Part shown: positions 15,382 through 22,799 of the stretch, in pieces
How positions within the stretch are numbered: position 1 is the first letter of the stretch
How the letters are laid out: every line of letters starts with the position of its first letter
Source of the DNA: an uncultured Acidimicrobiales bacterium
Lineage (GTDB): Bacteria > Actinomycetota > Acidimicrobiia > Acidimicrobiales > CATQHL01
Direction of reading: 5' to 3'
Assembly (NCBI GenBank): GCA_958295925.1
Contig: CATQHL010000001.1
Span: 588,676-652,675 of the forward strand
DNA: 64,000 nucleotides
The notes under the pieces: model-generated
What the model saw: only the letters and a program-made list of their open reading frames with translations
Databases searched by the model: none
Told to the model about the DNA's origin: nothing
Made by a program: the position numbers and the translations under genes

Positions 15382-17826
15382 TTAAATCTCAGATTCTTGA
15401 ATATCCGCTTCGGATAATTCGCCGAGACTATTCAATAGCGGAAGAAGCACGCGAGCAAGTGATCTAGTAAAATGCGCCACAATCGTTTCGATATCCGTAT
15501 CACTATGGTTATCGGAAGTATCACCAGTCAATGCTGTGGGATCATGCAATATCGCCATTGTGAAAACAACCAAAGCGTAAATAAATTTAGCCTCTAGAAC
15601 ATCGGAAGTGATTTTAGACTTTTTCTGTTCACTTCTGAGATAAACATTTTCAACGTTAACAAAGAAATCGTAACTTGAATGACCGCTACTGGTCTGTCTT
15701 CCACTCGGCTTGATGGTCAAAGCGGTTTCTCGATCGAAATCGTGCTTCCCCCATTCCTCTTTCTTAACTTTTACGACATCAGGAATTGATAAGCCTTCCT
15801 TTTTTGGGGATGGTTTTGGAGGTTTTTTGTGTTCACGCCTTTCAATAACTGTAAATATAGCAGTAGAGACAAATGGTTTTGGGCAGTCGATATCACTGAC
15901 GATCACGCTAATCACTACCTTGTCATCGATTTTGATTGATCCAGGTAACTCAATATTGACAATACATTGCCCATCTCGAAGTTGCCCTCTACTATAGCCA
16001 CCATCTTCACCAAATTCTTCATCATTTAATAATACCGTCAATTCTCCAGGATCATTTGAGCGACTGAAATAGTCGTTGTCGGCGTCTGTCTGAAAAGTTA
16101 AGCGAATCCTTCTCTCTCTTTCATGTGGACGCTCCAATATTTCACCTCGGGACTTTTTCTCAAAATGGAAAAATGTTGGGAACTGCTTACCTTCGTATGG
16201 AACTGAAGGCTTAGCACCTCCAGAAAATGGCGAAACAATACTATGACCAGGAAAAAGTAGCCTTGCCAAATCTTGTTCCTTGTTAACTAGTTTCTGAATA
16301 ATCTCACTTAGTGGCTTATCATCTTTCAAAACACTTTTTATCTGTTCCTCTCTACGTTCGTTATTGAGTCGCTTTAGTGTAGAATCTTCAGAAAGCAGCT
16401 GGCACAGGTCGTCTTTCAATTTAGTCGCCAAATCAGATTTTCTTAATCTGTCCCTGCTGTTCATGAATAGTTCTTCTACTGCTAAGCCTTCGTAATTTGA
16501 ACAGTCCAGGACGATAAAAAGAGATTCACGGAGATAACTCAAACCTACCTTCTTGCTGCTAAAAGTTCGGTCAGCCAAAGCGGCATGCGTTTGCCCATTA
16601 ACTGCGAATACTATACCATTGGCGGCAGTTCGATAGTGCGTACCTCTATCTTGTTTGAACAGATATATTTTAGTTTCAACGGATTCTCTCTTCAGACGCA
16701 ATTCACAGTGATAAGGAAATCCGTCCTCCAGCGCATCGATTCTGTCTTTTTCTAGTCGTGCAACTAGTCCGGTCAGTATTCCTGTCCGCGTGCTTATAGT
16801 GCGCCCTCGACACTCATACATCCTAACTGGAAGCGCCAACTCAGGCATAGCCAAGTTTAAGGCGTGATACAAAGCATTTCCTACAGATACTATGTTGCTT
16901 AGCGCTCTTTTGCACTCGTATTCGTATAGTTTAATTAATGTTCCATACTCGGAGTTTCTGCAATAGGCGTCATCTCCTTCAGGGAAGATTGGCCAAGAAT
17001 CAGCGTAAAATGACAGTACACTGCCATCCCTCCCATTATCGACATCAACTGGAGCTAGATAAGTAAACGTCGACATCTTTTCACCCTGTTTAGGTTCTTC
17101 ACGGCGGACGATAGTGAATCCCCAATGCGAATCCCTTTCCAATGGCGTATTTCTTACAAAAGCAGGATTACGTCTAGAAATTATCAGCTGTAGGCGATGA
17201 GGTGGCGCACAAAAATTGAGAGCACCGGTTCCTCCCATATTGTACTTACCCTGAACAAATCGAATCTTGTTCTTGTTACCACGCTGCAAGGACAAGAAAG
17301 TATTTGGAAAATCATCTGGAGTCTGACCTTCACCCTGGTCCGCAATAGAGATGCAAGGCTTGCCGTCGTCTCTAGAATAGCCCGACGCAGCCAGCGTCAA
17401 TTTTCTACTCTCTCGTCGCACCCTGCTCTCGTCCCAATCACTTAGTAGTCCGTAGTACTTTGAGCTGAGACCGTCTTCAAAGAACTCGGCAACCCCTGTA
17501 CGCACCGACGAGGGCGCCTCCTGTGACTCGGGCTCAATACCCCTCTCAAGGCACGCATTCATCAGTCTTGCGTCAACTCCATTGATTATTTTCTCTACCA
17601 ATGAAGCCACTGCTTCGCTCTGCTGATTTCCGATGGTGGGCCAGTTATTTGGGCTATCGCCCAAGTTGCGCCACGCCTTGTCATCATCCCAATATCCGGT
17701 CTCGGTAAGCAATGCAACGACTTTTTCGGAGGAATCAGCGCGCATCAGGCGGTCGGCCAGAAAGCGCGCCTTCTCCTGCTTCTGATCCCGTTCAGCAAAC
17801 AAGCTTCGTCCTAAGTAACTAGACAT
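15382..17826 (-). CDS. GHKL-fold (Hsp90/MutL/MORC-like) ATPase of a restriction-modification-like operon
   Basis: The 814-residue product has the Bergerat ATP-binding motifs near the N-terminus: EKIINGVDA (E78, N82, D85), DQGEG (D163, G165, G167) and NMGGTGAL (198-203). The remainder, about 600 residues, has no motif I can name. GHKL ATPases of MutL/MORC type are known in predicted bacterial restriction-modification operons, where they are thought to act as ATP-driven clamps or conformational switches. The ATG at 17826 overlaps the upstream small ORF by eight bases. The gene is AT-rich relative to the chromosome, consistent with transfer. Confidence 0.8.
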   Translation of the reverse strand: MSSYLGRSLFAERDQKQEKARFLADRLMRADSSEKVVALLTETGYWDDDKAWRNLGDSPNNWPTIGNQQSEAVASLVEKIINGVDARLMNACLERGIEPESQEAPSSVRTGVAEFFEDGLSSKYYGLLSDWDESRVRRESRKLTLAASGYSRDDGKPCISIADQGEGQTPDDFPNTFLSLQRGNKNKIRFVQGKYNMGGTGALNFCAPPHRLQLIISRRNPAFVRNTPLERDSHWGFTIVRREEPKQGEKMSTFTYLAPVDVDNGRDGSVLSFYADSWPIFPEGDDAYCRNSEYGTLIKLYEYECKRALSNIVSVGNALYHALNLAMPELALPVRMYECRGRTISTRTGILTGLVARLEKDRIDALEDGFPYHCELRLKRESVETKIYLFKQDRGTHYRTAANGIVFAVNGQTHAALADRTFSSKKVGLSYLRESLFIVLDCSNYEGLAVEELFMNSRDRLRKSDLATKLKDDLCQLLSEDSTLKRLNNERREEQIKSVLKDDKPLSEIIQKLVNKEQDLARLLFPGHSIVSPFSGGAKPSVPYEGKQFPTFFHFEKKSRGEILERPHERERRIRLTFQTDADNDYFSRSNDPGELTVLLNDEEFGEDGGYSRGQLRDGQCIVNIELPGSIKIDDKVVISVIVSDIDCPKPFVSTAIFTVIERREHKKPPKPSPKKEGLSIPDVVKVKKEEWGKHDFDRETALTIKPSGRQTSSGHSSYDFFVNVENVYLRSEQKKSKITSDVLEAKFIYALVVFTMAILHDPTALTGDTSDNHSDTDIETIVAHFTRSLARVLLPLLNSLGELSEADIQESEI

Positions 17827-18058
17827 TTCTCTGCTTTCTTGGCAATTTGAACTTGGTGACGCCGGTGCGGAACTGGGAGCGTGCGAGTTTGAGTTCGGAC
17901 TCTATGACGTTGAAGATGGCCCGGACTTCGCTTTCGTCGTACTCATACGTCGCAGTGTTGGCGCAGTTCGCCAGGATGCGAATCTTGTCCAGCACGGCGT
18001 TGGTGCGGTCTTCCGCCAAACGGTGGAATCGATCCCTCTTGCTCTCATATCTTGGCAC
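17819..18058 (-). CDS. Small conserved-looking protein of the methyltransferase operon
   Basis: The 79-residue product starts at GTG with AGAGG five bases upstream. It is highly charged and helical: 'RDRFHRLAEDRTNAVLDKIRILAN' then 'YEYDESEVRAIFNVIESEL'. I recall similar short hypothetical proteins beside DNA methyltransferases, but I cannot name a family. It lies 30 bases after the methyltransferase stop and overlaps the ATPase start, so the three are probably co-translated. A DNA-binding or adaptor role is only a guess. Confidence 0.7.
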   Translation of the reverse strand: MPRYESKRDRFHRLAEDRTNAVLDKIRILANCANTATYEYDESEVRAIFNVIESELKLARSQFRTGVTKFKLPRKQRNV

Positions 18059-18088
18059 TATTCCTCTTTCCTATGTTGGTTGAATTTC

Positions 18089-18811
18089 TTATTTTTTGGG
18101 TTGTGAAAGTCTTTCCCTGGCTATGCATACATATTTTTCGTCAACATCGCAGCCCGCGAAGCGTCGTTCTGCTCGCACGGCGGCCAGGGCAGTGGTGCCC
18201 GAACCTACAAACGGATCAACCACCAGGTCCCCAGGGTTGCTGTGCTTCAACACCAACTCGCTAAACATTCCCAGAGGCTTCTGCGTCGGGTGGAGTCGCT
18301 TGGGGCTGTGTGGGATCGGATAGCGGTAGACGCCGTCGTCGTATTCGCTGTGGAAAGTCGGGTTGCCGCCCTTTACACCCAGCACGGCAATCTCCCGGCT
18401 GTTGGTCAGATAGTTGCGCTTGGAATTGAGCGGTACGGGGTTGGTCTTCACCCACTCGATCAGGCGCAATTGCTTAAACCCTGCGAAGGTCATGGCTTCG
18501 GCGAGGTGGCTCAGCTTCCACAAGTCGTAGAAAACGATGGCCGAACCGCCTGGGCGCAGCCCCTTGAAAGACAGTCGGCAGAGCGCTCCGAGGTCTATTT
18601 GAGTCTTATCCCACTCGCCAAAATCCATTTCAACGGCGAAGCGTGCGACGCTATTAGGCCCCAGGCTCTTGAAACCCGTCTTACGGCTTATTCCATAAGG
18701 AGGGTCGGTGAGAATCAGGTCGATGCTTCCCGACTGGATGCGTCCAAGGAAATCGGCAAAGTCGGCGACTTCTAAAAGCGCAGAAGGCGTTTCAACACAA
18801 AGAACCGCCAT
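18089..18811 (-). CDS. DNA methyltransferase, DPPY (beta-class N6-adenine/N4-cytosine) type
   Basis: The 240-residue product has catalytic motif IV DPPY (D36-Y39) near the N-terminus and the AdoMet motif 'DPFVGSGTTALAA' near the C-terminus, followed by 'GCDVDEKYV'. This IV-before-I order defines the beta class. The DPPY signature favours N6-adenine methylation, but target base and site cannot be read. It heads a four-gene minus-strand operon with a small protein, a GHKL ATPase and a PD-(D/E)XK-like protein, where it would protect host DNA. It is more GC-rich than the ATPase gene that follows. Confidence 0.9.
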   Translation of the reverse strand: MAVLCVETPSALLEVADFADFLGRIQSGSIDLILTDPPYGISRKTGFKSLGPNSVARFAVEMDFGEWDKTQIDLGALCRLSFKGLRPGGSAIVFYDLWKLSHLAEAMTFAGFKQLRLIEWVKTNPVPLNSKRNYLTNSREIAVLGVKGGNPTFHSEYDDGVYRYPIPHSPKRLHPTQKPLGMFSELVLKHSNPGDLVVDPFVGSGTTALAAVRAERRFAGCDVDEKYVCIARERLSQPKK

Positions 18812-18857
18812 ATGTAATCACCCAAGCCGAGCCTCAAACCCAAACCCAAGCCGAGCT

Positions 18858-19946
18858 TCAGCCCATCACCACGACCGAGCGCAGCACCTCGCCTCGCTCC
18901 ATCTTGGCAAAGGACTCCTCCACGTCGCCGATGCCGATGGTCTCGCTCACGAAGCCGTCGAGGTTCAGGCGGCCCTGCAGGTAGAGGTCGATGAGCATCG
19001 GGAAGTCCCTCGTCGGCAGGCAGTCGCCATACCAGGAGGTCTTGAGCGCTCCCCCCCTGCCGAAGACCTCGATGAAGGGCAACTCCAGCGTCACGTCGGG
19101 GGGCGGCACGCCCACCAGCACCACCGTGCCAGCCAGGTCACGGGCAAAAAACGCCTGACGATAGGTCTCCTGCAGCCCCACGGCGTCGACCACCACGTTC
19201 GCCCCGTTGCCGCCTGTCAGCTCCCTAATGCGCTCCACGGCGTCCTCCTTGGTGCTGTTGACGGTGTGGGTGGCTCCGAACTGCTTCGCCCAGTTCAGCT
19301 TGCGGTCGTCGATGTCTACGGCGATGATGGTGGTTGCGCCCGCCAGGCGGGAGCCCTCAATGGCGGCGTCGCCGACCCCCCCGCAGCCGAAGACGGCCAC
19401 GGAGTCGCCCCGTCCCACGCCTCCGGTATTCATTGCAGCACCGAGACCGGCCATCACGCCGCAGCCCAGCAGTCCAGCCGCCTCAGGGCGAGCCTCGGCG
19501 GAGACCTTGGTGGCTTGGCCTGCGGCAACCAGCGTCTTCTCCATGAACGCCCCTATGCCGAGCGCCGGCGAAAGCTCGGTGCCGTCGTCGAGGGTCATCT
19601 TCTGGGACGCATTGTGGGTGGAGAAGCAGATCTGCGGCTGGCCGCGGTGGCAGGCGCGGCAGTTACCGCAGACAGCCCGCCAGTTCAGAATCACGAAATC
19701 GCCAGGGGCGACGTCTGAAACGTCGGGGCCGACCGCCTCAACGACTCCGGCAGCCTCGTGCCCCAGCAGGTAGGGGAAGTCCCCGCCAATTGCGCCCTCC
19801 CGGTAGTGGAGGTCGGTGTGGCACACCCCGCAGGCTTGAATCTGAACCAGGGCCTCGCCCGGCCCCGGGTCGGGAACGTGCACCGGAACCACCTCCACCG
19901 GTGCCCCCTTGCTTCGAGCGATTACGCCGTTTACTACTTGACCCAT
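18858..19946 (-). CDS. mscR: S-(hydroxymethyl)mycothiol dehydrogenase
   Basis: The 362-residue zinc-dependent medium-chain dehydrogenase matches actinobacterial MscR along its length: '[12 protein letters not shown]', '[14 protein letters not shown]', 'NASQKMTL' and '[14 protein letters not shown]' are characteristic. The catalytic zinc region includes C42 and H63-E64; structural zinc is bound by C93, C96, C99 and C107. The NAD site is 'GCGGVGDAA'. It oxidises the formaldehyde-mycothiol adduct and may reduce nitrosomycothiol, so the organism should make mycothiol. AGGAGGT at 19953-19959 fixes the ATG. It lies downstream of ftsX, where many actinobacteria have smpB. Confidence 0.93.
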   Translation of the reverse strand: MGQVVNGVIARSKGAPVEVVPVHVPDPGPGEALVQIQACGVCHTDLHYREGAIGGDFPYLLGHEAAGVVEAVGPDVSDVAPGDFVILNWRAVCGNCRACHRGQPQICFSTHNASQKMTLDDGTELSPALGIGAFMEKTLVAAGQATKVSAEARPEAAGLLGCGVMAGLGAAMNTGGVGRGDSVAVFGCGGVGDAAIEGSRLAGATTIIAVDIDDRKLNWAKQFGATHTVNSTKEDAVERIRELTGGNGANVVVDAVGLQETYRQAFFARDLAGTVVLVGVPPPDVTLELPFIEVFGRGGALKTSWYGDCLPTRDFPMLIDLYLQGRLNLDGFVSETIGIGDVEESFAKMERGEVLRSVVVMG

Positions 19947-20033
19947 TACTGGACCTCCTGTTTAGACCGGCCGGCTGAATAAGAGGCTAACCACACGCTG
20001 AGACAGGAAGACCGGGGATACCCGCCCCCGGAA

Positions 20034-20924
20034 TCAAACGTCCAGGAACCGCCCGGTGGCGAAGAGCGACGCCATCGCACCCATCGCAGCGCCAATGCCG
20101 GTAACCATCATCGCTATCCCGCCTACAGCCCCGCCGTCGAGAACCAGCGAGCGCAGCAGCGCAAGGAAGTCCTCCTCTACGAACCCCGCAAGCAGGTCGT
20201 TCATCAGGAACAGCATCGGGACGGCCAGCAACCCCCCCAGCAGGCCTTGAATGACGCCCTCCATCATGAACGGCAGGCGTATGTACCAGTTGGATGCCCC
20301 AACCAGCTTCATCACTTCGATGTCCTGGCGACGTGCGAATATGGCGGTGCGGATTGTGTTGGCTATGAGCATCAAGGCGGCGATCAGGACAACCACGGAA
20401 AGCACAAGCACGAAAACGCTGATCTGCCTGGTGTTTTCCTGAAGCACCCTGATTGCGTCGAGCGGCAGTGAAACCAGGCGCACCCCAGGCCGGGCGTTGA
20501 AGGAGTTCGCCACGGCCTCGATTGCCTCCGAATTGGTGACGGTGGGACGAACCCTGAAAGAGGGTGGCAGATCTTCCGGTGTCACGGAGTCGACCAGCTC
20601 GGGCTGGTTGGAGAATGCCGTTACGAACTCGTTGTAGGACTGGTTTTTGTCGAAGAAATCCCAACTCTCGACTTCGGGGTTTTCCGACAAACCCGCTTCG
20701 ACGGCCACGAGTTGATCCTCGGTGGCGTCGGGGTTCATGAAGACGATGAACTCAATGCCCCCCTGCCAGCGCTGGGTGGCCTGCTGGACACCTTCCCGAA
20801 TAATCAGCGAAGCCCCGAAGAGCGTCAGCGACACCCAGACCGCCACCACAGTGGCCAGAACGAGTGTGATGTTCCAGCGAAGGTTGTTGCGCGTCTCGCG
20901 GAATATGAAGCCGAACGAAAACAC
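20034..20924 (-). CDS. ftsX: Cell division ABC transporter permease FtsX
   Basis: The 296-residue product has the FtsX topology: one N-terminal membrane segment, a periplasmic domain of about 120 residues including 'FMNPDATEDQ' and 'LPPSFRV', then three membrane segments with the conserved 'VMKLVGASNWYIRLPF'. With FtsE it couples ATP hydrolysis to activation of peptidoglycan hydrolases at the septum. The GTG start overlaps the ftsE stop by one base (TAGTG), so translation is coupled. Confidence 0.94.
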   Translation of the reverse strand: MFSFGFIFRETRNNLRWNITLVLATVVAVWVSLTLFGASLIIREGVQQATQRWQGGIEFIVFMNPDATEDQLVAVEAGLSENPEVESWDFFDKNQSYNEFVTAFSNQPELVDSVTPEDLPPSFRVRPTVTNSEAIEAVANSFNARPGVRLVSLPLDAIRVLQENTRQISVFVLVLSVVVLIAALMLIANTIRTAIFARRQDIEVMKLVGASNWYIRLPFMMEGVIQGLLGGLLAVPMLFLMNDLLAGFVEEDFLALLRSLVLDGGAVGGIAMMVTGIGAAMGAMASLFATGRFLDV

Positions 20925-21604
20925 TATGCGTGGTACTGGCCCTGCGCCTGGTCTTGCACCAGCCTGCCCTTATCCAGCCTTATCACCCTGCGCCGGGCAT
21001 GGTTCACGAGGCCGCTGTCGTGGGTGGCCATCAAGATTGTCGTGCCGCGCCTGTTGATCTCGTCGAGGATGCGCATTATCCCCAGGGACGTGTCGGGGTC
21101 GAGGTTACCGGTCGGCTCGTCGGCAAGGAGGATTGGGGGGCGGTTGACGAACGCCCTGGCAATGGAGACCCTCTGCTGCTCCCCCCCGGAAAGCTCGTTC
21201 GGGTAGCTGTGCAGCTTCCTGGACAACCCCACCAACTCCAGCAGGGGATGAACCTTCTCGGCCACCGCACTCCGTGGGCTTCCCGTTACCTCCAAGGCAA
21301 AAGCCACGTTCTCGACGACTGTCTTGTTGGGCAGCAGTTTGTAGTCCTGGAAGATGCAGCCCACGATGCGCCGCAGCCTGGGAACCCGCGCCTTGGGAAG
21401 CGAGCCGATCTCCCTTCCGGCAATCCAGATGCTCCCGTGATCGGCCTTCTCCTGGCGATGCAGGAGCTTGAGGAGCGTGGACTTGCCCGACCCCGAAGGC
21501 CCGACGAGGAAGACAAAATCCCCCTTGGCGATTGCACAGGAGATGTTGTAGAGGGCGAGCACCTCGCCTTTGTAAATCTTGGTAACGCCGTCGAGCTCGA
21601 TCAT
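20924..21604 (-). CDS. ftsE: Cell division ATP-binding protein FtsE
   Basis: The product is 226 residues from ATG 21604 (MIELDGVTKIYKGE), the usual FtsE N-terminus; an upstream ATG at 21634 would add ten atypical residues. Walker A is GPSGSGKST, the ABC signature LSGGEQQR and Walker B ILLADEPTGNLD. It partners FtsX, encoded directly downstream, in regulating septal wall hydrolysis. It follows prfB by about 50 bases. Confidence 0.95.
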   Translation of the reverse strand: MIELDGVTKIYKGEVLALYNISCAIAKGDFVFLVGPSGSGKSTLLKLLHRQEKADHGSIWIAGREIGSLPKARVPRLRRIVGCIFQDYKLLPNKTVVENVAFALEVTGSPRSAVAEKVHPLLELVGLSRKLHSYPNELSGGEQQRVSIARAFVNRPPILLADEPTGNLDPDTSLGIMRILDEINRRGTTILMATHDSGLVNHARRRVIRLDKGRLVQDQAQGQYHA

Positions 21605-21657
21605 TGACACCAGACGCCGAACGAGGCACGCCATTCGGCTCGCCCGACTGCCTTAGA

Positions 21658-22764
21658 TTACACCTCCGACTTCTGCCATTGGAGGAATGCAGCCATGAAA
21701 TGCTCGACGTCGCCGTCGAGCATGGCGTCGACGCTGCTGGTGGAGTGGTTGCTGCGCAGGTCTTTCACAAGCTGGAAGGGCTGGAGGACGTAGGAGCGAA
21801 TCTGGCTTCCGAACCCGATCCTCTTGGCAGAACCGGCGATCTCCGCCATCTCCTCCTCACGCTTGCGCCGCTCCAAATCGAGCAGTTTCGCCGAGAGCAT
21901 CTCCATGGCCCTTTCCCTGTTCTGATGCTGACTGCGCTGCGCCTGGCTGGAGGTGACGATCCCTGTGGGGAGATGCGTGATGCGAACAGCGGAGTCGGTG
22001 ACGTTGACGTGCTGGCCCCCAGCACCGGAAGACCGGTAGGTGTCGACTCTGATGTCGGACTCCTCAATCTCAACCTGGGAGGTCACCTCGGGGAAGATGG
22101 GCACCACCTTCACTGAGCTGAAGGCGGTGTGACGCTTTCCCTCCTTGTTGAAGGGGGAGATGCGCACGAGGCGGTGGATTCCGTGCTCGCTGCGCATCAG
22201 GCCGTAGGCGTAGCGCCCGCGGACGATGAACTCCGCCGAGTTTATGCCGGCTTCGCCGCCCTCCTGAATCGATTCCACTTCGAAGTCAAACCCGCGCCTC
22301 TCCGCCCAGCGCCCGTACATCCGCAGCAGCATCGACGCCCAGTCCATGGAATCGGTGCCGCCCTCTCCCGACTGAATCTGGCAGACGGCGTCGCGTTCGT
22401 CGTATTCGCCGGAGAACAGCGCCCTTAGCTCAAGGCTCTCGAAGTCGTCGGTCAGCGCCTTCACCGACACGGCCGTCTCGACCAGCGTCGCAGCGTCCTC
22501 CTCCTCGAGGGCGAGTGTAAAGAGAACCTCAGCGTCGTCGAGCTCCCCGCTCAGCCTCTCGTAGTCGCCAAGGTCGTCGTTTATCGAGGCGAGCTCCTGG
22601 GTGAGGCGTCGGGCCCGATCGGGGTCTTCCCACAGCGAGGGGGCGCTGGTCTTCTGCTCGAGTTCCGACTTTCGGGCGCGAAGCGCATCGACTCGGAGAT
22701 ACCGGTGCGACTGCTCAAGCCGCTTGCGCAGGTCGGCGAGAGCGTCGTCAAGGTTCTCGTTCAA
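21658..22764 (-). CDS. prfB: Peptide chain release factor 2
   Basis: The 368-residue product contains the RF2 stop-codon recognition tripeptide SPF ('RISPFNKEG') and the catalytic GGQ (249-251), so it terminates at UGA/UAA. The gene reads straight through the place where many prfB genes need a programmed +1 shift: the codons there are CTC CGA GTC, with no in-frame TGA. The start is TTG at 22764, with a G-rich stretch (GGGG) upstream as the only ribosome-binding candidate. It begins 35 bases after the secA stop and precedes ftsE. Confidence 0.95.
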   Translation of the reverse strand: MNENLDDALADLRKRLEQSHRYLRVDALRARKSELEQKTSAPSLWEDPDRARRLTQELASINDDLGDYERLSGELDDAEVLFTLALEEEDAATLVETAVSVKALTDDFESLELRALFSGEYDERDAVCQIQSGEGGTDSMDWASMLLRMYGRWAERRGFDFEVESIQEGGEAGINSAEFIVRGRYAYGLMRSEHGIHRLVRISPFNKEGKRHTAFSSVKVVPIFPEVTSQVEIEESDIRVDTYRSSGAGGQHVNVTDSAVRITHLPTGIVTSSQAQRSQHQNRERAMEMLSAKLLDLERRKREEEMAEIAGSAKRIGFGSQIRSYVLQPFQLVKDLRSNHSTSSVDAMLDGDVEHFMAAFLQWQKSEV

Positions 22765-22799
22765 GGCTCAGCCCCGGGCCGCTGGCCGCTCTTCCGGCT

